Positions 55,155 to 64,000 of a stretch of DNA of 64,000 nt are shown piece after piece. The translations under genes and the position numbers were made by a program. Under the pieces are notes generated by a model. The model was not told the DNA's origin. It did no database searches and saw only the letters and a program-made list of their open reading frames with translations. Within the stretch, counting starts at the first letter, position 1. Each line of letters opens with the position of its first letter. Source of the stretch: Amblyomma americanum (taxonomy: Eukaryota; Arthropoda; Arachnida; Ixodida; Ixodidae); assembly GCF_052857255.1 (NCBI RefSeq), contig NC_135506.1, positions 78,166,324 to 78,230,323 on the forward strand. The letters are read 5' to 3'.

Positions 55155-55715
55155 GAAAAACTAGCCAAATTGACTAACCCTTTTCAAAAGCTTTAAGAAC
55201 CATGCGGTATCTAGCATCCCTTTTATAGCATGCGCTTCTGGAATGTAATTCTCCTATCGAATGGCTCTAGGTACATCGGTAATACTGGCCGATGTCTGAA
55301 TGAAAGATTGCTGCAGCACAGTAGGAAGGTGTGCAATTATAGCAGTTCGATGGGGTTATTGCCACCTGCCATGGTGAACAGATTGTGATGACGTCAGTAG
55401 GTAATCTTTCTGAACATTGTCTTGACTGTGCTGAAAAGAATAAAAAGCCATGTAAACCTTTCTTCAGCGCATGCAAGATAAGTAGGTGTCAGGGCGTTAT
55501 AGCAGATTTGATTAGAAAAGCGGGTTCATCCTGCATCAGCGCACCATCTATAACACTGACTAACAAGGTGAGAATGTTCTTGCGTGCGTCTACTTCATGT
55601 CGGTGGTGCTGTCAGTTGACGTCATGCAGCAAGGCGTATTTAATATGCTTGTGTTGGAAGTAACCGCTCGCGTTGTCCAAGTCTTTCTCCTTCCAAGTTC
55701 TTTGCGCTTGAACGA
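55155..55715 (+). mobile_element. Penelope-like element, second copy, head to head
   Basis: The plus strand encodes GSRYIGNTGRCLNERLLQHS (from 55263) and then, in another frame, EHCLDCAEKNKKPCKPFF and the 3' end series near 55610-55680. Arms on both sides of about 55150 are near-complementary over at least 150 bases, including the endonuclease core. Both copies lack reverse transcriptase. Confidence 0.75.
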
Positions 55716-56935
55716 CGCCCTTGTCCAGTGCAAATGCCTCCGGTGAGTGCAAGAAATTTTCATGCCATTTTGTCAGCCCATTATCGTTCGTACGCAACTC
55801 GCTGACAACAATCAGGTGATATGGACCGCCAAAGCTAGCGCTTCCATTGCAAAGACGCAACGCGGTGAGGGAGGGTTCAATAATTCGGGCAATCCTGTTT
55901 TGTAGTACTCGATCGCTACAAATGCCAGCTGGTGCCAACTATCGAAATGGGCTCATAATTGCCTTCTGTCGGTTATACTGCAAGCCCCCACGCTGAACCC
56001 AGCTGAACCCAGTACATCGATGCGGCTGTAAAGGGTGAACACAGAAAACCGACGCTGTAGCTTCGGGCTGCACTTGCGTGGCTGCCTTGCTTGGCTGGGC
56101 AGCAGCACTGGCGTAGGGCTTCAATCGGTCGGTGTAGTGGTTGCTACGGTGGGCACATGACATCAACTACCTTGGGTTCGAGCTTCGCGCCAGCCGCAGG
56201 CCTCAACCAACCATCACCACACGTACTGTACACAGTGGGGCAACACTACGGCGCACGAAACCTCCGCGGTGGGGGGGGGGGGGGGGGGGGGGGTGAGCGA
56301 CAGAGTGGCTCGCAGCAAGGAAAAAGGCTTTCAAGACCACAAGGAAGATGTTTATTCACGCCGTCCCGAATGTATGGCGATGGCGACGGTCGACCGTTTC
56401 AAACAGTAATTACTGGTGCTTTGGTACTTTACTCGTATTTCATTCTCTGGAAATCAGCAATCTATATTCGATGCACTTCGGCAGTTTTAACACCTCGATA
56501 ATGGGAAACTATGCAGGGTGAACACTCCGCAGCGGCAGTGCTCTCAACAGAGCGCACATCGCACACAGCGCTCCACAACCCAGCTGCTTTTTTTAATTTT
56601 TCAAGGTCACAAAGCTCTGTTTTTGCACGTAGTGTTTTGGCAGCACGGCGGAAGATGGCGCCTCATACTTTAGCCTTTGCGTGTTTTTTTGTTTGTTTAA
56701 TGCTTTTTCCTTTTTTTGTGCGTTTTCTCTTTCTTTCTCTCCTTGCGCGCTTCGATCTTCTGGTTTTTTGTTTTTGTTTTTGGTCCGGGTGCCCAACCTA
56801 GTGGTGCCCACCCGTTACAAAGGGCAAGGCCTCAAGTATCTATCTATATATCTGATACTACGCGCTAACCGGTCGCGGTGCGAAAGTAGCGTATTCTGGT
56901 CTGTATCTTGCATTGTCGTATGTTACAGGATCAGT
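55716..56935. other. No recognisable gene; G23 homopolymer
   Basis: A run of 23 G at 56271-56293. 56580-56800 is T-rich; at 56800-56860 gtgcccacccgttacaaagg and tatctatctatatatct look like an element 3' end. ORFs here are compositional. Confidence 0.45.
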
Positions 56936-57200
56936 GCTAGAGAGATTGGCTGTTCACGAAGCAAAGTACGAAAAATACGATCGGTTCACTCGTGATGACT
57001 GCAACATTTACTACGTTCAGATCCTAGGTTTCAACTGTCGTTTCCAACCTGGCGACAGTCGCGTGATACATGTGTTCCCTTCAAGCACTGATACGCTGAG
57101 ACTGCATTTGATAGGAGAAAAATTCATACTTTATTGCAGAACAGCACGTTCACGTCACCTATGTGTCGTCAGCGGTCAGCGGATAGTTTTCGCGATTTAG
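56936..57200 (+). CDS. Possible exon, unrecognised
   Basis: A good acceptor (gcattgtcgtatgttacag) precedes gatcagtgc. The frame reads LERLAVHEAKYEKYDRFTRD, then DCNIYYVQIL, before a possible donor (CTAG/GTTTCA, about 57027), or runs on to a stop at 57200. Composition is protein-like in the first 30 codons only. No family recognised. Confidence 0.2.
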
Positions 57201-57293
57201 TACAATCGATGGTGTCGCAACCAACATGTTGTAGATATGCCGATATGGCTCAGTGAGCCGGTATATTTGTGGCCGTCGCCCGATTTTTCCCTT

Positions 57294-58250
57294 GTGCCTG
57301 GCGTTGCGGTAACTGATGTAGATTTGACCACGAAACTGATGCATATGTGAGCGTGAAGCTCATGGAGATGCGTACATGAAACTGTTAGCTGAGATTGGGG
57401 TTGGCGTGTGCGTGTTCCTGGCTTTGCGGTAACTGATGAAGATTTTACCACGAAACTGATGCATATGTGAGCGTGAAACTCCTGGAGATGCGTACATGAA
57501 ACTGTTAGCTGAGATTGTGTTTGGCGTGCGCGTGTTCCTGGCGTTGCGGGAACTGATGAAGATTTGACCACGAAAGTGATGCATATGTGAGCGTGAAACT
57601 CCTGGAGATGCGTACATGAAACTGTTAGTTGAGATTGTGTTTGGCGTGTGCGTGTTCCTGGCGTTGCGGTAACTGATGAAGATTTGACCACGAAACTGAT
57701 GCATATGTGAGCGTGAAGCTCATGGAGATGCGTACATGAAACTGTTAGCTGAGATTGGGGTTGGCGTGTGCGTGTTCCTGGCTTTGCGGTAACTGATGAA
57801 GATTTTACCACGAAACTGATGCATATGTGAGCGTGAAACTCCTGGAGATGCGTACATGAAACTGTTAGCTGAGATTGTGTTTGGCGTGCGCGTGTTCCTG
57901 GCGTTGCGGGAACTGATGAAGATTTGACCACGAAAGTGATGCATATGTGAGCGTGAAACTCCTGGAGATGCGTACATGAAACTGTTAGCTGAGATTGTGT
58001 TTGGCGTGCGCGTGCGCCTGGCGTTGCGGTAACTGATGCAGATTTCACCACGAAACTTATGGATATGTGAGCGTGAAACTCATTGAGATGTGTACATGAC
58101 TCTGGTAGCTGAGATTGTGGTTGGTGTGTGTGTGCCTGGCGTTGCGGTAACTGATGCAGATTTGACCACGAAACTGATGCATATGTGAGCGTGAAACTCA
58201 TGGAGATGTGTACATGAAACTGTTAGCTGAGATTGTGGTTGGCGTGTGTC
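57294..58250. repeat. 120-bp minisatellite with 360-bp higher-order period
   Basis: Eight units of 120 bases (one of 118) with landmarks gcgttgcggtaactgatg, gaccacgaaactgatgcata, tgtgagcgtgaaactc and gagatgcgtacatgaaactg. Bases 57320-57628 and 57680-57988 are identical over 309 bases at an offset of 360, so a three-unit block was duplicated recently. Outer units (58021-58250) are more diverged. The minus strand is open across the array (334 codons) because 120 is divisible by three and the unit has no stop in that frame. Confidence 0.95.
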
Positions 58251-58269
58251 GTGCGATAAGGGGTTGGGG

Positions 58270-58662
58270 CTAAGCAGAGATGGCTGTGGTGCATGGTACT
58301 AGTGGATGATTCGTGAGAGTGGTCGTCGTACTTGCGGCGGTTTTCATCGTGATACTGTGTGCGCCGTGGTGAACAAATGTTGCGGTGCTTGTCAGCGCTG
58401 GTCGCTGTGGTCGCTCTGGCCGAAGATGCTTTGTGGACTGCGCTGCGGCACTTGGAAGTTTCAGCTGGCCTGCGGCGGCCACCGACAAGAAGAACAGAAA
58501 TTGTGTCGCCGATGCCTGCCAGGGGGGCTCGCACAAGATGATGAGAACGGTCCTGATTAGAACCACTTTCCGCCCTTGAACGCGGATATATGGATGTGGC
58601 ATCGTCTGCAGGCGAACGGTGGCAGAGGGCAACACGAAAGCGGCAGGAGGCTCCGATGTCAC
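58270..58662 (-). CDS. Hydrophobic segment followed by Thr-rich stretch
   Basis: Unrecognised, 130 codons. The minus frame starts at an ATG and includes SATQFLFFLSVAAAGQLKLP (58471-58510), then RPALTSTATFVHHG and TAASTTTTLTNHP. A possible acceptor (AGCCCCCCTGGCAG) lies just before the hydrophobic part. Same order as the minus-strand copies at 6-17 kb. The frame ends at 58270, immediately before the minisatellite. Confidence 0.35.
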   Translation of the reverse strand: MTSEPPAAFVLPSATVRLQTMPHPYIRVQGRKVVLIRTVLIILCEPPWQASATQFLFFLSVAAAGQLKLPSAAAQSTKHLRPERPQRPALTSTATFVHHGAHSITMKTAASTTTTLTNHPLVPCTTAISA

Positions 58663-59334
58663 CCCGGTTGAAGGCTAGGCTCCGTTTAGCGCGTTGAAAC
58701 GACCTAGAATGAACGAGCGTCACAAGAAATACATTATGAGTATTGTTTTCATTTTTAAACAGAAATGCAAACAAAGAGAGGAAACAAAGCTTGCGCGCAC
58801 CTTATGGATATACGGCCCATATCAAGTCTTATTTCTTTGCACCACTATGCGAGCAGATTCGTTGTTCAGCAGAGCAATATCTTGAATTTTGAATCTGATA
58901 TCGCGCGCATACCATAAATAAAACCGCGCGTGTGAAGCGTCCAAAGGTTGTCTTATTGTGAAACCTATATTAACACGTTTACTGCGGCCGTGATTTTCGG
59001 GGCCCTGCGCGTCGTGGCTCACTGGTGTGCCACCCTTAAGTTTTTTTGGGTGCAACGTGACTCTGCAGTGAGCTGTCGGCGGTCCTATTGTAACAGGCTA
59101 TAAATGGCAACCACTGCTTGGCATGTGTTTTATCAGGCTCTTTGAACAATGTGAGCTCTCCCACGGCAGCATAGCGGCATTCAGTATTCCCGCTGCATAG
59201 CAGGAATACACCACGTGACCAACCCATGGTACAGTGAACGTGTAAACAGTTCGGTCATCCGGAGCAACCGGCCACTTCAGCAACCTAGGTGGGACACCTA
59301 GGTCACGTGACCACGTGGCGTCATCACAACCTGC
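58663..59334. other. No recognisable gene
   Basis: Short ORFs without support. Confidence 0.5.
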
Positions 59335-59455
59335 TTCATACCTTTCATCAGCACCACCACCATCATCATCACGACGAGCCTGACTACGCCCACTCCAGGG
59401 CAAAGGCCTCTCCCATGTGTCTACAATTCACCCTGTCCCAAGCTGAGGAACGACG
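59335..59455 (+). repeat. Interspersed repeat, RTE 3'-end type
   Basis: accaccaccatcatcatcac followed by cctgactacgcccactccag, ggcaaaggcctctcccatgt and ttcaccctgtcccaagctga. I recall this string as widespread in tick genomes and similar to RTE-type tails in other arthropods; orientation and family need alignment. Confidence 0.55.
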
Positions 59456-59559
59456 GCAAGAAAGTTTGGTGCAACTCGCTTAACAACGGAAAACGTGTTA
59501 GCGCGCCTGAGTCACATTAATCTTAACCAGATAAATCGCGGGCACTTTTTGTCTTCTAC

Positions 59560-59800
59560 TTTCTAATAATTTCTTCGATGTGAAAAACTGTTACGCTACT
59601 AATTTCCCGTTGATCAAGTGCATATTAAAACAAAAGGTAACATTCCCCTTGGCTTTCGTCGGCTTCAGAAACCGTTGGCTTCCTTCATGCGTGTGGGTAA
59701 AAATCCCCTCAGTTCCCTTTCCTGGCTGATAAATAGCTGGAGGAGGGCCTGTGTTGTGGGAGTATTGATGCCTTATGAAGCATAGCATAGTATCGCGGAG
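59560..59800 (+). repeat. Dispersed repeat, copy 1
   Basis: Shares ttacgctactaatttcccgt, tgatcaa and ggctttcgtcggcttcag with 60055-60150. It continues with cctttcctggctgataaata and gtgttgtgggagtattgatg, which copy 2 lacks. Confidence 0.55.
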
Positions 59801-59954
59801 CCACCGCCTTCATTCAGTATTCGATCACATTCCACGTGACACTTGCGCTATAACAGGATGTTCCTACGTCTGCCGTTATGAGTTGCTGGTCTTAATTTTT
59901 AGGATTGGGTTACGTGCAAATTAAAAACCCTCTAAAGTAGAAGTCTGCGCGATC

Positions 59955-60150
59955 GACGCCTTTGCTCGGTTGGCAAAGCAGCGCTCGCAGCATGCGGAAG
60001 CCGCAGGTTCATTTCCCGCGTGGATGTTTTTATTCTCTTTTCTAACGAGAGATTTTCCACGTAAGAAATGATTACGCTACTAATTTTCTGGTGATCAACA
60101 ACCTAAAAACAATAGAAACATTTGGTTTCGTCGGTTTCAGTGACTGTTCT
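59955..60150 (+). mobile_element. tRNA-like SINE head plus dispersed repeat copy 2
   Basis: gcctttgctcggttggcaaa (A-box-like) and gccgcaggttcatttcccgc (weak B box) are followed by tttttattctcttttctaac and then the repeat shared with 59560. The pairing is too poor for a tRNA gene. Confidence 0.45.
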
Positions 60151-60766
60151 CTTCTATTTAATGGCCGCTATTCTCAAGGTGTGTTACCCCAGACAGGAGT
60201 CTTTAAGGCATTTCAATTTCTCTGGTGCGCTTGTTATTGTCTGCACATTTTACACCATCGGTAAAATGCAAGGGAACTCTCACCTTCTTCTTGTCCGGTT
60301 GTGTACCAGGTGGCGATGTAAGGTCATCACCGATGTCGTAGCTCAGCTCACGGCGTATCCTGTGCCGTCGGCCCGTGTAACGATGTCGTCAGCTTCTTTC
60401 GGGAAGTAGGTAACTTCTCTCCAAACGTTCATCGGCACGACCATTGGCGGAAATGACCCTTTCGGCAAGCGGGACGGCAGGATAGCGATGTTCGAAGGCA
60501 CAGGAGACCCGGCAGCCAGGAGGAAGAAAGCCGATGGCTGGAGGCACGTGGCACGTGGCGTATGACCTGAAGAGACCCGGGACCAACGACGAAAACCCGA
60601 ATCCGGAAGCTACCGACGGAGCGCGGTTCTGGTGGCCTAACGAGCAGAATCCTGGGTTGTCGGTTCCGGTCGTTATGGTCTCTCCTTGTTTCTTGCACTG
60701 TGTTTCTCGCGCCGGTTTTATCGGTACGTGTTCTTAAGGGCTGTAACGAGACCATGGCCGTCATGG
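60151..60766. other. No recognisable gene; weak plus ORF
   Basis: The plus frame 60534-60737 (WHVAYDLKRPGTNDENPNPE, FWWPNEQNPG) has protein-like composition and a stop at 60737, but no start context, splice site or domain supports it. Confidence 0.35.
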
Positions 60767-61087
60767 CTAGTGAAATGCATTGCTTTCTAGAAAGGTGATG
60801 TCGTGGTTGGGGCCACCGTGTTTGCAGTGCAGCTGCAGCTGCTCTTCTGTGATAGTCGTTGACGTGGAAGTTGCGGTCGTGGCTGTACAGTTGCTATCGT
60901 AGCTCTCGTAGTTGCACTGCTGATGATTCGCACATTCGCAGTGGCATGAATTCTGGACGTATTTGCGGTCGTCGCCATTGGTGTGCAGGACTTTGTATCT
61001 GCGTTTACGGTACTTGATGCTGATCATGAATTTAAGAGGCATAAGAGCAACTGGGATATAGAGCGCCATATTACAAGATGTTTGCAT
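60767..61087 (-). CDS. Hydrophobic segment, Cys-rich block and Thr-rich stretch
   Basis: Unrecognised, 106 codons. The minus frame starts MQTSCNMALYIPVALMPLKF (hydrophobic segment about 61030-61087), then a basic stretch (IKYRKRRYKVL), a Cys cluster (CHCECANHQQC, later SNC), a Thr tract (TATTATSTSTTITEE) and a short tail with HCKH. It is the only copy where hydrophobic core, cysteines and Thr tract share one open frame, so it is the best single candidate for a small secreted protein. No consensus donor was found at its end. Confidence 0.4.
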   Translation of the reverse strand: MQTSCNMALYIPVALMPLKFMISIKYRKRRYKVLHTNGDDRKYVQNSCHCECANHQQCNYESYDSNCTATTATSTSTTITEEQLQLHCKHGGPNHDITFLESNAFH

Positions 61088-62780
61088 CTACGCAAGCTGG
61101 AATCAAACGCCAATTTCTAATTCTGTGACCCCTTGTGTCAAACTCGTCAGATGGCAGGTAACACCCAAAACACAGGTTGCAGAAAGATAGTTATAGCCTG
61201 TGTACACCAGTCCAAAAAATATTACAGGCGAGGTGCGCCCAAAGAAGATTTCATGACAAAATCCTATAAGAAAATCTGTCAAACAAACTTAAAAGGTGCA
61301 GCAAGGCGAGCAAAGCAGAGCAGAAAAGTCCCGTTAAAAGAGGTCACTGAAAGAAGAATGAGGTAGGAAGCCGGCTCTTGTGCCCAAAAATTTTAGCGCT
61401 TATTGGTTGCTGGCAAGAAGGCGCAATTTACAAACGGGAGGAAGAAAAGGAAGACACTGTAGAGGGTAGAAAACGAGAGTACAGAAGGAAAGAATGAGGA
61501 CAAGGGTGAGCATAGAAGAACGGGTAGAGAAGAAATTACCGATTGACAAATAAGGTTGGAGAAAGAGAGGAGTGTAAAAAGCGGCAACAGTGGGCCTATG
61601 CCAAGAGAAAAGAGTAATATTGCGCGTAGGGAAAAGTGGTGAACCCGTGTCGAACAAAAGGGACAAAACCCCATGCCTGGGTAGCAGAGGCAGGGCAAAA
61701 GCCCACCAAAATTGGCCATTTGGTGCCCCCGTCTACGGCCGGCATGACAGCAAGAAGTCCCATGAGGGAAGAAACGGCCAATTGTGCACCCGGAAAGGAT
61801 GGTGAAAGGAGAAGCGCTGGGAAGAAGGCAGAAATGCGGACACCAGTTGGGATTTAAAGGCAATGGGGAGGACCCGTGGACAATAAAGAACGGTTGGAGG
61901 GGATGAAAAGTGATAATGAAGGACGTCACTGATGTCCGCAAAGTATGAAGAAGGGAAAGAGAAGCGAAAGTGGTTGGTTTAAGAAAGAAAGGAAATGGCC
62001 ATGCTCGGTACAGACTGTGTCAAGAGAACAGGGAGAAGGAACGTGCCGGTGATCTGCAACCCGGTGATGTGCGACATGGACTGGCATTTGACAATTATCA
62101 ACGGGGTCTTACTTATCCCTGGTGAGACCAAGTACTTTGCTAAGGCATGAGAAACATCGGAAGAACCATCCGGAAGCCATTCCGGCTCACATATTCTCCA
62201 CTTTCCGCAACTTGCTGCAATTATTAAGGAACATATCAAGAGCAGTGAAGGAAAAAAAACTGCTTAAAAGAAGAGGATGACAACCGGGAAGGAGTCGGCA
62301 GAAAACGATTGAGTTGGCGATAGCTGCGATAGTTGACGCGGACCTATTTCGCCCAAAAGCAGCATAGTACAAAGCTGCTCCTAGTACCGATTGGATAACG
62401 GAAGGGCAGCCGGCGCAATAGGGGATCGAACTCTGCAATTTTCGTATACTAGCCTAACATTAAAACAACGAGGCCCCCGCTGTGAGGTTGCAGTATTTCT
62501 CATTGCTCAATTCGTTGTCGTGGTTGTCAAGGCCGTGTTGCTATCGGGCTTGTTGCATGTCAATGACTACCATTAGGATGGTCATGGTCGCGCCAGTTAG
62601 AGGGATTCTTATAGGTGTTTTCGGTTCTGATAGTTTCCGCACAGTAACCTTGTGTGCACAATTCTCTTAGCAGGGGAAGCTGTGGGGGCTTTGTAAGCAC
62701 TATAGCTGGGGACATTTTGGGAGCAGAGGACAGCGTTTCTATATTCGAGGCTTCGCATAGTGCGGGATGGCCACGACCGC
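61088..62780. other. No recognisable gene; purine-rich block
   Basis: 61390-62300 is purine-rich on the plus strand. The minus ORF 61393-61941 (182 codons, Leu/Phe/Ser-rich) is a composition effect. gcctgggtagcagaggcagg through ccggcatgacagcaagaagt may be an unclassified repeat. Confidence 0.4.
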
Positions 62781-63334
62781 CGGCATAAAACAACTAGTGC
62801 CCCGATCAAAGAAATGGACGCCAAAATGTGCAGACATGATTACGGTCACCACCCTCATGAAGAACAAAACAAGTGCCGTTCCTACCACACTTCAGCCATC
62901 GGAGTGGTGGTGTGTCGTGTGACGTCACGCAACGTGACCCGCTGCGGAGACGCGTCGCAACTACGCGCGCTCGGAGCCTCGCCGCTGTAATACCACGAGA
63001 TTAGCGGTGATTTCACAGCTGCTTCGCCGGCGCTGGTCGTTCAGTCTCGCCATGAACGAAGCACGCGTGCGCCAGTCCGAGCTCGTCAACTCTTAACAGT
63101 TTTTGCTCGTATAACCAGGTTCAAACCATGCTTAAACCCGCCTAATTTTCTGTTATCTGGTTATCCCTGGTCAGCCTTGGCAGGAGAGCATATTACCAAC
63201 GAAATGATCGTCATCGCCGTAATAGTTTGTGGTGGTGGTGGTCGAGGTAGGACAGTTTTTCTGAACAGTGGTCCGTGTCGCGGTGGAAGCTGATCTCATA
63301 TTCGTTCCCCGCTGCCGCTGCAGTTGACGCACCG
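62781..63334. other. Decayed motif copy and CpG-rich block
   Basis: 62785-62815 on the minus strand resembles the hydrophobic-motif DNA with a one-base indel (GTSCFMPAVVA in frame). 62895-63090 is CpG-rich with gtgtgacgtcacgcaacgtg, recalling 22820-22920. 63115-63150 repeats the aaccatgcttaaac motif of 52450. Confidence 0.35.
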
Positions 63335-63760
63335 CTAGTGGCGACGGTTGGTGTGTATGAGTGATGGCTGAGGTGTTTCTTTTTGCTGAGCTAATGTTCT
63401 TGGTAGTTGTGCCTTTGTCGCCGTGGTTTTCGTAATGGTGGTTGGACAGATGGCCACTCTGTTGGAGTGTGCATTCGTGGCTGTAGTGTGAGGGTTATGG
63501 TCTATGTGCAGGAATGGCTCTTCGTGTTTTGGGGTCTGTAGATGTCCACTGAATAACCAGCGCTGCCGGCATGAGGAACAGCAGGAGCGTCGCCAGCAGA
63601 CAAGTCTGCTGGGCTGAAATTTCCTCTGCCAAGAGGAACAGGAGAAATGACGTTCTTGACAAGGCATACAGGATGAGCTAGAGGAAAGCATCTGGAAGCT
63701 TTTCCTGCATTTAATGCGTATACGTCCAGTGTGGTTACGCTGTTTGACAGAAGTTTTCCG
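63335..63760 (-). CDS. Two hydrophobic segments followed by Thr-rich stretch
   Basis: Unrecognised. In one minus frame SFLLFLLAEEISAQQTCLLA (from about 63650) is followed directly by TLLLFLMPAALVIQWTSTD and a stop near 63498. A neighbouring frame (63335-63808) carries the Thr-rich part (TTATNAHSNRV, TTITKTTATKAQ) to a stop at 63335. A very good acceptor (CTCCTGTTCCTCTTGGCAG) lies inside the first hydrophobic segment. Joining the parts would need a splice or frameshift. Confidence 0.3.
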   Translation of the reverse strand, partial: RKTSVKQRNHTGRIRIKCRKSFQMLSSSSSCMPCQERHFSCSSWQRKFQPSRLVCWRRSCCSSCRQRWLFSGHLQTPKHEEPFLHIDHNPHTTATNAHSNRVAICPTTITKTTATKAQLPRTLAQQKETPQPSLIHTNRRH

Positions 63761-64000
63761 GGTTTTATGGGTACGTTTATGGGTTTTACAGTTAGGTGAG
63801 CAGACCATGTTTTGCCATGTTTAGTTTTCGAAAGCGCTGGCGATGTCCCGGAAAACAGTCTGGAAAAACGAATCTTTAGAATAGAATAGAGTTTATAGAA
63901 TATAGAGTAGTGGGCTTGTGTATAATTAGGCACATATGGAACTGTGCGTTCGAATCTCATTATACGTGCATTTTTTCTATATTCTCCAGCGGCCGATGCG
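63761..64000. other. No recognisable gene
   Basis: AT-rich with short TATAGAATA-type repeats at 63885-63910. A lone B-box-like gtgcgttcgaatctc lies at about 63946 without an A box. Confidence 0.4.

Noticed and set aside
57197..58201. 334-codon open frame on the minus strand
   Set aside because: It is the translation of the 120-bp minisatellite; the period is divisible by three and one 118-base unit already shifts the repeat phase within the ORF. No start context, signal peptide or domain.
61393..61941. 182-codon Leu/Phe-rich minus-strand ORF resembling a membrane protein
   Set aside because: The plus strand is purine-rich there, which forces Leu/Phe/Ser codons on the other strand; hydrophobicity is compositional.
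1..64000. CRISPR arrays, bacterial operons, rRNA genes, LTR pairs
   Set aside because: None seen. The tandem repeats lack unique spacers between short conserved repeats; the gene context is eukaryotic; no rRNA core sequence or long terminal repeat pair was recognised.

Overview
The window looks like nuclear DNA of a hard tick (Ixodidae, probably a metastriate genus such as Rhipicephalus, Dermacentor, Hyalomma or Amblyomma). The grounds are: dense tRNA-derived SINEs of the type described in Rhipicephalus as Ruka; 3' fragments of non-LTR retrotransposons with an RNase H domain; Penelope-like fragments with a GIY-YIG domain; and a type II membrane neprilysin-like (M13) gene of the kind expanded in ticks. 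Genes are sparse and intron-split, with no operons or bacterial signals. Species is inferred from repeat families recalled from memory, not from alignment.

Layout. 1-19 kb is mostly unassigned single-copy-like DNA. Its minus strand carries recurrent short hydrophobic segments (core like ALLLFLMPA), several followed within a few hundred bases by Thr-rich coding-like stretches. At 18.9-20.1 kb are an RTE-clade reverse transcriptase relic, an intact tRNA-Ala-like SINE with perfect target-site duplications, and a small minisatellite. 22-38 kb is a repeat nest: about 30 SINE copies or fragments in both orientations, six LINE fragments and a 1.5-2 kb duplication. 38-45 kb holds LINE relics, a 240-codon orphan ORF (40188-40910, minus) and an 83-bp-period minisatellite. 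45.1-50.2 kb holds the one confidently identified gene: an M13 peptidase homologue with two inferred cytoplasmic-tail exons and one large ectodomain exon. Its zinc-binding HExxH is replaced, so it is a predicted pseudo-peptidase, and it carries one frameshift. 53-56 kb has a recent SINE insertion and a head-to-head pair of Penelope-like fragments. At 57.3-58.3 kb is a 120-bp minisatellite with a 360-bp higher-order period. 58.3-63.8 kb returns to the minus-strand hydrophobic plus Thr-rich segments.

Function. The M13-like protein would sit in the plasma membrane with a catalytically dead ectodomain outside, if the frameshift is an assembly error or a rare allele. The minus-strand hydrophobic/Thr-rich segments are the best candidate for something undescribed: they could be a decayed or fast-evolving family of secreted mucin-like proteins. 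That reading is inference and needs transcript data. Almost everything else is transposable-element material.
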